Part shown: positions 21,501-34,674 of the stretch, piece by piece | Position numbering within the stretch: the stretch's first letter is position 1 | Layout: each line of letters starts with the position of its first letter | From: Campylorhamphus procurvoides | Taxonomy: Eukaryota; Chordata; Aves; Passeriformes; Dendrocolaptidae | Length of the DNA stretch: 64,000 nt | Direction: 5' to 3' | Assembly: GCA_013396655.1 (NCBI GenBank) | Contig: WBMV01000830.1 | Coordinates: 14,511-78,510, forward strand | Translations under genes and position numbers: made by a program | The notes under the pieces: model-generated | Seen by the model: the letters and a program-made list of their open reading frames with translations, nothing else | Databases searched by the model: none | What the model was told of the DNA's origin: nothing

Positions 21501-24500
21501 TGTTTTCAGGGATTCTCAGCATGATCATCATCCGGACTCTGCGGAAGGACATTGCCAACTACAACAAGGAAGATGACATTGTACGTGTTTGTTTTAGGGG
21601 TGGGATCAGAGAGGGAGGGAAGCACAGACCAGGAGGGATCTCATGTGCAGAGTTGGTGTGTTGTCTCTTCTCTTGCCCTTGTTTTGCTTTGAGCTCTGGC
21701 CATAGGAGGGGCTGTTCTGTCATGCTGTCACACATCTCTGGCTCTCTGTGCACAATGGCATATTACCAGTTCAGATGTCTTCAGATGACTGCAGACAGTT
21801 CTGTAAATGTGTGCCTTGGCACTGGCAGTTCAGGTCTCAGCTGTTTTAAGCCCAAGAGGGAGGAAGTTTCTTGGCTAGAGTGGTAAAATTATGTAGAAGA
21901 GCCAGATCCAGGGAAGTTTCCCTCTTTGGCTGTGGTAGGACTTTTAATTTCCATTGGCATATAATGCCTAACTAACCTTCCTTTTCTGTTGTTGCTACAG
22001 GAAGATACCATGGAGGAATCTGGTTGGAAACTTGTGCATGGAGATGTCTTCAGGCCTCCACAGTATCCTATGATCCTCAGCTCTCTCCTGGGTTCTGGAA
22101 TCCAGCTCTTCTGTATGATCCTGATTGTCATCTGTAAGTGGCACATGCTGCACAGGGTGGCTGTAATATGGATGATGCTCAAGGGGGTTTGTCTTCACCC
22201 TGTACTTACTTTGCCTGGAGTGAGGCTCATAAAGCTGCTTCCTGTTGCCCTTGGCGTGGGCTCAGAGTTGCTGAGCTGCCTGATGGCATTTCCCAGTTGA
22301 AGGCAGCTTTGTGTGATTATATTTCCTGTTGCCAAGCTGTGAGCCCTGGGTGATAGCAGGCTGAGAGACTTTTGCCCAGGTGTGCCTTGCCTGCTGAGCT
22401 GCACCTGCTCCCATCCCTGGGGAAGCTGAGGCTGAAGCATGGTCTGTAGCTGAGATCAAAGCTGTGCCTTCCTCTCTCTGGCCAGTGCTGGAGGCTGTCG
22501 ATGTGTTATGCTGTGAAGGAAATGATGCCTGTGCAGAGATTTCAGGCAGGCTGTGGATGGGACAGGCCCCTGTCCCATGTACCTCAGAGCTGCTGTTCCT
22601 TGTCCTGTTTCCCTCCGCAGTTGTTGCTATGCTGGGGATGCTGTCACCTTCGAGCCGGGGTGCCCTGATGACAACTGCCTGCTTCCTCTTCATGTTCATG
22701 GGGTAGGTGGCCCCACAGCTTCCCCCCCAGTGCTGTCCTGCATCTCCCCAGCAACAACATCTCATTTTCTTTGTCTTGGCTTGTTTCTGTCCAGGGTTTT
22801 TGGTGGATTCTTTGCTGGCCGCTTATACCGGACTCTGAAAGGCCATCGATGGAAGAAGGGAGCCTTTTGTGTGAGTCTTGGATGTTCTGTGCTGTTTATC
22901 CACATTTGCAGATGGCAAGATCTGTAGATAAGCTCCATGTATGTTTGTGGTACCTGGACACAACCTGGCTGTGCTTCAGATTTGCTCTGGATTGAGTCCT
23001 TGTAGCTCTACAGAAAAGGGCAAACACCAGAGCATGTATTAGTGCAGAGAGGGTTGTCCAGGATCCTTTCCACAGCACAGCCCTGTGGCCTAGTGCTGTA
23101 GCAAAAGGGACACTACTCCACATGTGCCTTGTCTCAGCAATGGTCTCATTACAGAGGAACACCTGATTGATGAGTTGTGTTCTCTCTTATGCTGTGGTTG
23201 CTCTTGCAGACAGCGACCCTGTACCCAGGTGTGGTTTTCGGCATCTGCTTCGTCCTGAACTGTTTCATCTGGGGGAAACACTCCTCTGGTGCGGTAGGTA
23301 CCACCTTCAACCTGGGGCTTGGTTGGTTGGGAGGGGGGTTAGTGGGCTGGCTGGGCCTTACTTGGCCTCAGAGACCTTTCCAACTGTGGGTGTCCATGCA
23401 GTGGGTGACTGGAGGGTTGGCCTGGCTGATGACACCAGTCTCCAGGGCAGGTGAGCTGTCAGCCTCACTTCTGTGACTCTTGTAATTCCAGGTGCCTTTC
23501 CCTACCATGGTGGCCTTGCTCTGCATGTGGTTTGGGATCTCCTTGCCCTTGGTCTACTTGGGTTACTACTTTGGATTTCGTAAGCAGCCATATGACAATC
23601 CTGTACGGACAAATCAGATTCCCAGGCAGATCCCGGAGCAGAGGTGGTATATGAATAAATTTGTGGGGTGAGTGATGAGTGTCTTGGAAATATGGTGAGT
23701 TAAGCCCCCTCCCCTTAGTCCCCTTGAGTTGCTGAACAGCACTTTCTGCTGGTCTCTGGACATGGATAGATGGCAGATGGTGTTCCTTGAGACAACGTGG
23801 ATAATTTGGATGTGGTGTGAGGGGTGCATGTAGCAGTAGTATGTGCTCAGCAGTAGGAGCAGCTGTGCCATTGCCCACAGAATTTATTTTAGTAATCTGG
23901 AGCTGCAGAGCCTTTGGAGCATGCTGTGTGCTTACAAGGAATTGTTTATGTCTGAACAGTTTTATTGTGCTGCTTATGGTTTTTCTTTCTGGCTCTGCAG
24001 GATCCTCATGGCTGGTATTCTGCCCTTCGGAGCCATGTTCATCGAACTGTTCTTCATTTTCAGTGTAAGCATTTAACCCACTTTGCTCCTGAATAGGATT
24101 TCTCTCATGCCTAAACTTTTGAAAGGGAAGGGGCTTCCACTGGAGCAGTGTCCTATTCCTGTACTTACTGAAGGGGGAAACTGTTCCCTCCTGGCCATTC
24201 TGTAGTTTCCAGAGAGTTACGGGACACACCTGGTGATTTGAAGGATGGTGCTAAAGATGGAATTTACTGTAACATTACATCAAGGAGGAGTCCTGGTCTT
24301 AAGACAGTCACTGTTTCAGCTACTGCCCATTTTTCACTTTGTATGGATGGGGAGGAATTTGCTGTTCCATTGCTTGGGAGATGCACAGGAATGAACAAGC
24401 TAACTCAGAGCTGTCCTTGTGCACCTTTTTGCATCCTGAATCCTCTGAAGTGATGGTGTGAAACACATTAGATCTGTGGTTTCATCTATGTGAGGCTTAG

Positions 24501-25857
24501 GGGCTCCTCGTTTTCCCTTGGGTAGCTGCCAGACTCTCGTCCCATGTTCAGTGATTGATCACAGTAGCACGAAAACAAATTCCTGTTGTGTCTTTTTTTC
24601 AGGCAATCTGGGAGAACCAGTTCTATTACCTTTTCGGCTTTCTCTTCCTGGTGTTTATAATTCTAGTGGTATCCTGCTCCCAGATCAGCATTGTCATGGT
24701 GTACTTCCAGCTCTGTGCTGAGGTGAGATTTCCATATCTGTAGTTTGGGTAGCTCAGGGTAGTTGCTTCTGGAAAAACACAGGTCATGTTATTGCTGCTG
24801 CTCAGCAGGAATTAGTATGGCCCAGTTTCGTGGGTGGGATTGCTCCCAATACCTCTTGTCTTCAAGGAGAATTGAAGCTCCTTGATTATCTGTTAGGCTG
24901 GGAACTGTGGTTTCATACCAAGAATTCTATGAGTGCAGGGTATTTTCAGCTGCCATCTCTTTCCAAAGAAATTGGTTCATTCAATGCACATACAAAAATA
25001 AATGTAGGGCCAGAGGTGAGCCGTGTCCAGGTGTTGTGAGCCTGGCCTGGCTTTGCTTCACTGTCACCTTCATGGTCATCTTGGTTTGCAGACACTTCTG
25101 TGACAAAACAGTTTCCTGCCCCAAATTGTGGGTTTCCTGTAAAGGAAAATGTGTGATATTCTCCCTGTCCTGGAATGGTCACCGTTCCCCTGAGACAGTG
25201 CCACAGGAGAAGGAAGCCTGTGGGATAATGAGGCTCTTTATCCTATCAGGATTACCGCTGGTGGTGGAGGACCTTCCTGGTGTCTGGAGGATCTGCCTTC
25301 TATGTGCTGATCTATGCTGTATTCTACTTTGTGAACAAGGTATTGTTATTCCTCCTCTATGAAAGTGCCACCTTTCTGGGGAAGACTATGGGATTTGGGA
25401 AAGGAAATGGTGAGACTGCAGAGTCCTAGTCTGTTCCATGCCAGCCCAAGGCAGCTGAGCAGCCAACAGTGCTGACAGCCCTGCCAGAGGGGCAGGGAGA
25501 GTGTAGGTGCCCCAGGACCCTGCCCACATCACCTTTGTGGAGCAGCATTCCCAACCCCACCTCCAATGGAATCTCTTAGCTGGATGAAAATGAATCCTGT
25601 GGAGGGTTTCCTCCCTTTGCCAAAGGTCCCCTTGCAGTGGCATTGGCTGGTTGGGGACTCCTGTCACCTCTGTGCATTATTTTGCTCATTTTTTCTTTCT
25701 GTTTTAGCTGGATATTGTTGAGTTCATTCCCTCCTTACTGTACTTTGGCTACACTGCACTCATGGTCCTGTCCTTCTGGCTCCTCACGGGCACCATCGGC
25801 TTCTACGCAGCCTACATGTTCGTCCGGAAAATCTACGCTGCCGTCAAAATCGACTGA
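12043..25857 (+). CDS. TM9SF4: TM9SF4, nonaspanin (start uncertain)
   Basis: Transmembrane 9 superfamily member 4, a nine-pass protein of Golgi/early endosomes linked to adhesion, phagocytosis and V-ATPase regulation. Exons after exon 1: 16907-17020, 18552-18651, 18980-19148, 19229-19358, 19767-19890, 20724-20842, 20954-21065, 21510-21580, 22001-22133, 22621-22702, 22795-22870, 23210-23293, 23492-23667, 24001-24064, 24603-24722, 25250-25339, 25708-25857. These give exactly 637 codons in one frame. Human TM9SF4 is 642 aa, so exon 1 should supply about five residues. Seen: a hydrophobic signal segment [12 protein letters not shown] followed by [12 protein letters not shown] (mature N-terminus), a large lumenal domain, a first membrane span [19 protein letters not shown], eight further spans, and a C-terminal KID matching the family KXD/E Golgi-retention signal. 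Exon 1 is unresolved: ATG 12043 (MAVQAAAP) runs into the N gap; alternatively translation starts at Met 16922. Confidence 0.93.
12067..12090. other. assembly gap (24 N)
   Basis: Twenty-four Ns inside the TM9SF4 CpG island. The gap probably hides the exon 1 splice donor; its true size cannot be known from the window. Confidence 0.99.
12551..16906 (+). other. TM9SF4: TM9SF4 intron 1
   Basis: About 4.3 kb without supported coding sequence, mixed composition, ending in a T-rich tract and CAG before exon 16907. It contains an antisense CR1 fragment at 15240-15540 and oligo-T runs near 15650 and 15810. Confidence 0.7.
15240..15540 (-). repeat. CR1 LINE fragment (3' end, minus)
   Basis: About 300 bases beginning TCACAGAATCACAGAATGG (the CR1 tail in antisense), continuing through the CACTAGACCAGGTTGCTCC word, the CTGGGCAACCTGTGCCAG word and ATTTCTTCCTAATACCTAA to TTGTCCTGTCACTGC. 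This is the longest antisense CR1 copy in the window and keeps the canonical 3' terminus. Confidence 0.9.
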
Positions 25858-27740
25858 AGCTGCAGAGCCCCAGCAGGAATCAGACACCTCCGAACGCGTG
25901 TCCTCCCGGGAGTGACGTGGACATCTTCTCCCAACTCTTTTAAGGAAAAAAAAAATCCAGTGGGAGAGTTACAAGAGAAAAATAATTAACTTCTCGATTT
26001 GGAATGTAACTTTGGCACAGTGTACATGGATTCTGGGCTACTTCTGGGGGAAAAGGGGTCTGTAGATACCTTACATTTTAACTTTATTATCCTGTTCCAT
26101 ATTTGAGGGAGTTTTTTAGCAGAGAAATATCCCTCTGTATAAGTAAACCCCCTTTTTGCTAATTCATCCTTTTTTTTTTATGTTGATGACGAATGGATTC
26201 GAAACAGCAGTGGAAACACTTGTGAAAGCGTTTTCTTCCAGCCCCTGGGGTGCTCTAGGATTCAGGGAGACTCTTCAGACAAGTATCAGACTGGGTTTTT
26301 CTCCTGCCTTCGTGTCTGTACAGAAGAAGGAGCTTGACTATGGCAAAATAACCAGAGCCTAAAGGCTCACCCAGGAGGAGTCCGGTGTGCTCCGACCACC
26401 GAAGTCCTGGCTTCGGCTTGTTTACAATTTGCTGGAGGTGCCATTTGGAGCCTGGGAAGTGCAATTTCACCCGGAGAGAGCTTGACAACTGCAACCCCCT
26501 GCATCGCTTTTCCCTCCCTCCAGCCTCGGACAGCACGGGCTGCCACAGGTGCCTCTGCTGGAAGGGCTGAGGGGAGGGTGGGATTGCCTCTCCTTCACAA
26601 GGCAGGATATGATGCCCATGGTTGTGCTGGAATACAGGACTGGAAGGATGCGTGAGGTACCTACAAGGGTTTGTTGTGTCAATAGCTCTGCTCCAGACGC
26701 ATGAGGAAACGGGGCAGGCTCAGTCCTGGGAGCGCTGCTGGGACCACACAGAGCCTGCGGAGGGATGGCTGCGGTGCTGCAGGGTTAGTGCCAAGCAATC
26801 TGAGGCAGTGTTGGGCCTGAGGGGCGTGCAGGCTGTGCTGAAGGGGCTGGGCACAGAGCAGGTGGCCCTGTGGAGCTCTCCCATGGCTGGGAGCGGGGCT
26901 GTCTCCCTGCCAGCCCTGCCTCCAGCCACCCTCGCTGCTCTCCGCACCTCCTCTGAAATTCTCTACCTCCAGGGAACAGGAAAAGTGTATGCCCCTAAGC
27001 TGTATTTTGTTCTTCTTCACAAACAACAGTCCAAGCCCTCAAGGATAGCTGACATGGGCTCTTTTCACATGGCTTGATGTTTGAATCAGCCTGTGGGAAG
27101 CTCTTTTTAAGAGGTTAAAAGGTTTTTTTGTTTTGTTCACTTCAATGATGTTTCTCAGTAAAAAGATTCCACATTGCAGTGCAGGCTGCCTGCATCCCCA
27201 GACTAGCTGGATTCAGTCAGGGCTACAGGGGAGAGGTTATTTTAGTGAGATCTATGAAAGTTTTGCTTCTTGCAGTGAGGTCTCCCAATGACCAGCTGCC
27301 ACAGGTCACAATGTCCCAACCCAGAACTGTCCAAAGCCTTCCCTGCTCCCAGCACTGATGTGCACCCTTGAGGGCTTTGGGGCTCTTTAACCCCAATTGC
27401 CATAAGTTTCCACCAGGTCCACACAAGGGCCCATGTCCATTCCCATAGGCCTTGCTCATCATGCCAAAGTCTAATCAGCCAGGAATCATGGATGGGAAAA
27501 GGGAGCAGGGGATGTGTGAGCCAACTGTGCTGTGGAGTCCTGTGTCAGTTCTAATTTGAGGTCCCTTTCTGAGATTTTGATTTTTTTTTTCTTCTTCTAC
27601 CCCTGCCCCAGTGGAGAGGCTCAGCCAGCATTGATTTCTCTCCCTTTCCCAAAGTGTTTTCTCTGTATTCTTTGTAATTTTTAATTAATGTATGTATTCT
27701 TTGTGTCCTATTGTAAATAAATCTGCCATTGTCCTGTCAT
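25858..27740 (+). other. TM9SF4: TM9SF4 3' UTR and poly(A) signal
   Basis: Untranslated sequence after the TGA. AATAAA at 27716-27721, preceded by an AT-rich stretch and followed by a T/GT-rich region, is the likely polyadenylation signal, giving a 3' UTR of about 1.9 kb. Confidence 0.65.
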
Positions 27741-29140
27741 CCTGCTCTCCTGGGTTCTCCTAAGCCACCTCTGGAGAATTTCTTCTTGTAACACTTGGCT
27801 GTTCGACACCTGTGTTTTCTGTGATGTGTGGCTTCAGAGAGAAGCAGAGCTTGGAATATTTCAGTTTTCTTTGTAATATTTTTCTCCTGGTAAACTTGAC
27901 TGAGCAGTAAGTTTCTCCCAGTGTGGCGTGTCCTGAATGCTGCCCTATATTGTCTTTATGCCACTGGTTGAGGCATTTGGATGTGCCGCAGGGTAAGATC
28001 CTTTGAGCAACTTGTCTCTCATGAGAGATAAGTTGTTTGATGTGTCTAGCAGTGATGGGAAGAGCAGCAGGACTGTTAGATGGCAGTGGTGGACAGAGAG
28101 ACATTGCTGTAAAGCAGCAGAGGTGAGAGGGCAGCTCAGGAGGGAGCTGCCATTTCCTTCCGAGCAGGAGTTTGGACGTGTGCTGGTGCTGTGGAAACTG
28201 AGCCTTCACCATTGTCTTCCAGCTCCATGGCTACCCAGGGCTTGTGTGTTTCTGCTGGGGATAGTGGCAGCAGAGCAGTGAGCATCTGTTGGAATGCTGA
28301 CTGAGGAAGGGACAGTGAATTCCCCTTTCCTTAGATGTTTTGCCCAGCAGAGGATGTGCTTCCCCCACTTAGGGGGTGCCAGTGTTGGGGGCTGCTGAAT
28401 GTGACCAAGATCAGAGCAGGCAAATAACTTGACTCAAAACTTGGAAATCATAATAGTCCTTTTTGCCTTTAAAAGAGACAAAGGAAGCTTCACCTTCACC
28501 AATAGGACAATCTGTGCTGAATTTATTTCTTATTTTTTGGCAGTTTGATTGTATTCATGTCCTGTCACAGTCCTCAGCTCCGGGGGAAAGCTGCTGAGGA
28601 AAGGGCACCTTTCACTGGCAGCTGCTTTAGGAATCAAAACTAGATCATACCTAGAGAAAAGCATCTGAACATTGATCAGGGCTGTCAGCTTTTAATCTGT
28701 GTTCTGAAGGAGAATCCCAGGAGGTGAGAGTGTGCTTCACCCTTTTTCATCTCCAAATGCTGCTGGTGCCTGCAGCTGCGTGTAGCTTAGGCTGAGGTTT
28801 GGTCCTGGTTTTCTGCCCTTGGGGAGTGGAGCATGTTGGGGTTATTTGGGAGGGCAGCTGTGGGCTGGACTAGTCTGAAATGCTGCCATGTGCACTGGAA
28901 ATTTTAGTGAAACCAAGTGACCACAACTTTGTGTCTAACATACATTCTTGACAGGGGATAATGGTGTTGGCTGTGGCTGATCTGGGGTGCTGGATCTTTT
29001 TTTGGAGGGGATATAATTCTTTGCTTGAAAGAAAAACACTTGTGGCTTCATGTAGGGAACTGTGTCTTTGACCTGCCTTACTGTTCTGTCTTTACTTAAA
29101 TCAACCAAAACCCCAATTCTTCTCCAGTAAGACACCCGGG
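27741..29140. other. TM9SF4-PLAGL2 convergent intergenic region
   Basis: About 1.4 kb between the inferred ends of two converging transcripts. I see no coding, RNA gene or recognised repeat here. Confidence 0.5.
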
Positions 29141-29144
29141 GCAG

Positions 29145-32100
29145 ATCATTCAAATGCTTTTAATAAACAACTTCATTATAAAAAATGCTTTCAATTTGAA
29201 CTTCATTTGCAAGAGCTAATTTTAGTGAACCATACATTTCCTAATGGCACTTAATTGCAATTTAAAAACCTTGTTTACAGCCCCCAAAATACTGCATTAA
29301 AAGAGGTTATTCACTGTGTGTAAAAGTGCTAGAAAGTTTGTTTTTAGAAAACCAGTTGAGCTTTAACAATGGGAAGTTTCTGGCTTTGGCAGCTGTAGCT
29401 GCAGGGAGGGAGGTCAGGCACAGAGCCTGTCCAGATCCAGCACAAGAAGGGGCAGTATGAACAGCAGCCCCTGGGAGGGACACCACAGCTCTTCACTCCC
29501 AGGGCTAACCCATAAACCCTTCACCTTACAAGAGGGTGTATCCACTGGCTCCTGGGGCAGATGGCAGAGCTCATGCTGGGGCAGCCCTGCCTGGGAGAGG
29601 CTGCAAAGGTCCCTTGGTAGCTTTTCCTCCAGCAGCAATTTTGGAGCTTAGCTGGTTCCTCGGGTTCCTTTTTGTCCCTCTCGGAGCACCCCAGCAGACA
29701 GCTCTGGTGTTCTTCATCAATATCCTCATTTAAGAAAAGCACTGGTTAAAAAAACATTTCTAAAAATTGTTCCTAGATATGAGAGATCACTAGAGTGGGA
29801 AAACCCCACGAAGCTTCAAGGCTGAGGCACTCAACAGAGTGAGATCTCATAAACTCCAGAGAGGCTTCTAGCAGAAGTTATGGGATTTGCTGGAGTGTGC
29901 AGGCTCCTGCACTCTTCCACAGCACCCTGAAGTGGGTTGTGCTGCTGAGGGCCACGAGCAAAGCTCATGGGTTACCTTCAAGTGCAGGACAGTGACTACA
30001 GAGGGCAAAAAGGCTGCAGGCATGTGGAAGGATTCCTAAAGGATTCCAGTTATTTGCCAGAATGAACTGAGTCTGTCACTGGGTGCAGGGAATAACCAGA
30101 GGGGAGCCTGATGCTTGTGCATAGATTGTGCAGCAGGGACAGCAGACCCTGAGAGGGGTCTGTGCACACAAGGGGAGTGGTGATGGTGGGGAACAGGAAC
30201 ACTGGTCCTGCAAGGCAGCTGGGTCAGTGGTGTCTCCCTGGGCAGCTTTCGGATGCATCCCAAGGGAGGTTTGGAATGGCTGTGGCCTGTTACAGGGAAA
30301 CAGGCATGGAAAGGGTGAGTGGTGCCAGGGCTGGAAAGAGTCCAGGTTTCTCCAGTCCTAGTCCAGCAGATCAGGCTAAACTAAACCATCTTCTCTGACC
30401 ATGCAGGGGTAGGGCAGGATGGGATTCAGAGCTTCACAGGGCAATTCCCATCTCTGAGAACTGGGAAAAATATGAGAAATAAGTTACGGAAAAGGAGCAA
30501 ATTTTGGATGAGGCTGGAAACCTTGAAGTGGTTCTATTTGAACCATTCATCCACCTCACTCTGGCAGCAGAATATCCCCACGGCTTCGGCAGGCAATTAA
30601 CTAAAAATAGGCACCTGAGGGAGAATTCAGTCAGCCTGACTAACTGGGATTAGAGAGGATAAGCAAGAAAGTAGGGTGATGGGAAGAGCATCTTTGAAGA
30701 TTTCTTTGTAGAAATTTTAATTGCAGACAGCAGAAAATGCCTCCGCAGGGTTGTTCTGTCCAGACAGCAAAGGTGGTGCAATGGCAGCAAAAAGAAATGG
30801 GGACTTTTCAGTGAACTGCAGGAAATCTTCCCAGCAGCTGCTCTTCACCTGTCAGTAAGGCAGGAATTAAAGAACAAAGAGCTGAGCTCACAACAAAAGT
30901 ACTGAAATCATCAAGCTACTGGAGGGAAAAAAGGGATTCCAGCTGAAGTGACACCATTTTTCAACACTGAGGCTAAAGAGCAGTGCTGTTGTGAGACAGA
31001 GAACAGGGGCTGTCACAACACGGCGTGTGGGTATTCTGTCAAGTGAAATTCAGTGGAAGAAAATGCAAGATCACATGTTGTTCCTTCTTACAAATGGATT
31101 TTGAGTGAGCTGTAATCCTGTGGGGAGAAAGATCTTCAGCCTTTCACAGGGCTCTGGCAATCTGAGCCTGGAAGGACGGGTGAGGTGAGTTAACCCTCTG
31201 CTGCCAGGGAATGGCTTGGCTATTTGCTGGCAAGTGAGCTGGAATCATTCTTATTAATAGTGGGATGTTAAGCCCTTGTTTTTTCTGAGAATCCAAGGTC
31301 TGATTTATAAAGGCTAGCAAGTTCATGTCCTGTTCTTTTGCTGACTGGAGCTCTATGGGTTTGTGTCTTATATACACATAGTGCAGTCTTCACTGTTCCT
31401 ATCACTCTTGGACACCCCCCAGGTCAGCCACACTTTAAAATATTTCTTAAGTAAACCCTCCTGACCACTGATTTGCTGTAGTCACTCCTCTTGGGCTCAA
31501 TCTGATGCCACCTGTGATACAGTGGGGTGGTTCACAGGACTGCCGGGCTGACTCACAGTCGTGTCCTGGCCCCAGTTTCATGGTCCAAACCAAAACCAAA
31601 CTCTTTGTAGGATGGAGTGTTTTTTTATATCATGTAACCAGCACAGTAGCTGCCATTGCCTCATGCACAAAGCCCTGCCCATACACCACAGAACAGATTC
31701 CAGGCTCTGCTGCAGCAATCCCCCTCATGGCTTACCTCCAGTTGCACTGGCCGGAGCTTGGCTAAGCTGACTTCCACTGGTTTTCCTAACAGCTTGGTAT
31801 ACACTTCCTAATGGACTATGATTCTCAAGTGCTGTAGCTTAGAAGGTCAAAGTTTTTTTCTTATGGAGAGGTAAAAGTTGTTCACTACAATATAATTTAT
31901 TCTGTGAATTGCACACTCACTATTTCAAATGGAATTAGTCCCAATAGTTTCAGGCTGGCTGATAAAATACTTTCAGATTACAAGTTCTGTCGAGGAACAG
32001 GAACTTTGAATCCATTTTTCTGTGCAAACACCTGGAATCAGCTCCAGTGCTGTATCTGACACACTCCCTTTGCTGGGTTAGACTCCCCTTGCATTGACAA

Positions 32101-34674
32101 AGGTTATCTGCTTGTTAGAGTAGCTGTGGAAAGCAAATCACACATGCAAATCATAGCAAAATGAATTCCATTTATTCTTTGACAGACTACTGGTAGGAAA
32201 AAGATGCCTGGCTCTAAGTTTAGCTACCACTGCTAAAGGAATTCCAGTGATGACATCTGTTCAGAGTACAATGCAGGCAGAAAGCAAGAAAGCTGAATGT
32301 TCTGCATGGGAAAAGGTGTGTGATGGCATTGCATAAATCTGATAATCCTCACTGGCAGTGAGTGATCAGTTCTGACCATTTATTTTTCAAAAAATAATCA
32401 TCCTCTCAACTGAAAACAGGGATAAGGCTTGCATATAATTGATAAGTGTAAAACTCTTAATTTGCAAAGAGCAAAGCAATAGAAGACAGGCCTGAGGTAT
32501 TCAATGCTGGTAAACAGACTGGCTGCAATGCCCTGTTTACCTTTGCTAGGTTAGAGAACAAGAAGGCACTCGTTGGACTTGGAAAGGCAACATTTTCCAG
32601 TGGAGAAAAGGAAAAAGTACTGCATTCAACTCGGGGAGATCATTGCCACAGGATATTGCTGAGGTAAATAAATCTTATATTACATTTTGATACAAAAGTC
32701 TTATTTGCAGCATTGCTGGCTAACCTAAAACAACCAATCTATGTTCTGGAGAATCAATGGATTGCTAAAGAGTCATTCTGGGAAGAATTACTAAGCTAAA
32801 TTAAAAATAAAATTCTGGAGTAAAATGGAAGTGGGACAAGCCTGTGACCAAATGAGGCACGGCTGATGCCACATGGTGGGATCATGGCTCAGCAGGAAGG
32901 AATCTGCATCAACTGAAGTGGATGTTTTCTGGGGGGATGAGGGAGGACAGCATCTGGCTTTGCCCAAGGAGCTGAGATAATAGAGTAGAGGTAGATTTTG
33001 CATTTTCTAGATTTATGGAGAACAATATTGACAGATTTCCTGGTTTATATTGGCCTACACTGGTTCCTAAATGCTGAGGTATGAACATCCACCTGTCCAT
33101 AAACCTAAACATGCATCAATGCACAGTGAGTGACCTCCATATGTCCCCATCTGCAGTACAAGTGCCCAGGAAAATGGGAGCAGGAGACAATACAGATGCT
33201 AAAGGACATCAGCAGCTGGCTGCCACTTCCCAATGTAACCCTTCTGCCCTGGTATGTAGACAACCCATGGAAGAGTTTAAGAGGTGGGGCAGGGATGCAG
33301 GACTTTAACTTCACGAGGGAAGGCTTGAGAAGGAGAAAATAAAAACGGCCAGTGGCATCAAATGCAAAGTGAAAGGGTGACTGCAGGCCCAAACCCTCAG
33401 CATTTGTTAAAACTATTGGTTTTGGGGAAAATGCTTCAGATTCAATGACAGTGTTCATATAGGTGGGACCAATTTTATCTCTTGATTTTTGGATGTTACC
33501 ATCGAAGTTAAAATGTATCTCGAGACTCCTTCCTGGGTAAGCTGAAAAGGGTGCTGACCTCACTGAATGGTTGTGGTAAAAATCCCCAAACCCCAGAAAC
33601 TCACACTCTGTTCCTCATCCCAAAGGAACCCAGGAAGCAGGGCCTGCAGCCTGTTCTCACCCACACCTGGTACACCAGTGCTCAATGTCCTGAGCTCCTC
33701 AACCAGCTCTCTCACATGCTTTGGTTTCCAGATCTCTTTTCCTGGAGAAGATACTTAAGAGGGCTCTGTCCATACACCACACACCAAGCTAAGCTGTGAG
33801 AGCTGCTCCATCCCCTTCACACAGAATAGCCAGCAAGAAAAGGCAGGAAGTTGCTGCTTACAGGGGCAGAGGCTGAAGTGGTCTGAAAGCAGTGTATTTC
33901 CCCATGGGGGAAGAACATGGTAAGTGAAGAGAAATCAGTGCAACCTGACTTCGTTGTGTAAACAGTGTTCTAGCTACACCAGAGATGAACCCAGTGTATT
34001 CTGGTGCCTCCTATTTTTGTAATGGCAGAAACAGATTTGTGTTGTGTAAACAATGTTCACCGTAACAACTTTAACCTAATGGCTCCTGAAGAAGAATGAG
34101 GTGACGACCTATGTAAACGGGCTTGTTGCTTAACACTGATGTGGAGTAAGCTGTGTTGGGTGATGGGATGAGAGGTAGTGGGGAAGGACAGACTCTTCCC
34201 CATTGGCTTCATACAGAGAGGGTATCCTGACTTCTTCTCCATGTGGAGGTGTTGGCTGGTTTGCCAGAATTGCAGTGTGATAACACGAAATGGAAGCTGG
34301 ACTCTTCAAAAGTTTAGCCCAAGATGAAAGAGCCTCAACTCCTTCTCAGGGACAGTCCCTTCCCAGAGAGGAACACAGCTCCAGGATTCTCAGGGAAGGT
34401 CAGTGCTAAGCGCGGCTCCTGATTCACAGATTAAAAATTAGATAAAATATATCCAGTCTATTAGCTGAAATCTTTCCTCTCTACAGAACTGGGACTCACA
34501 CAGGGTATCAGCTGTTCCAGTCTACAAGTGCTCCCTCCAAGATCAGAAACCTCCTGTCTGACCCAGCTCTGCAGAGCTTTCACACCCTCAGGGACTGAAG
34601 AGTTGTGCGTTTTTAAGGCTCTCCATCTCCACAAAGGGTGGCTGAAAGATCTGTTCTCCAGTGCTATTTCCAGC
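29145..34674 (-). other. PLAGL2: PLAGL2 3' UTR
   Basis: On the minus strand this stretch follows the PLAGL2 stop without any supported gene. An ATTAAA hexamer (minus strand, at 29159-29164), next to an AU-rich run, is the best distal polyadenylation signal, implying a 3' UTR near 5.5 kb; several antisense AATAAA words (for example around 31888, 32168 and 32376) could give shorter forms. A long 3' UTR is normal for mammalian PLAGL2. Two identical TGTTTACA words on the mRNA strand lie at 33957-33964 and 34045-34052. Confidence 0.55.

Noticed and set aside
23465..24229. A 254-codon antisense frame over TM9SF4 exons
   Set aside because: Shadow of conserved TM9SF4 exons 23492-23667 and 24001-24064 with no family resemblance.
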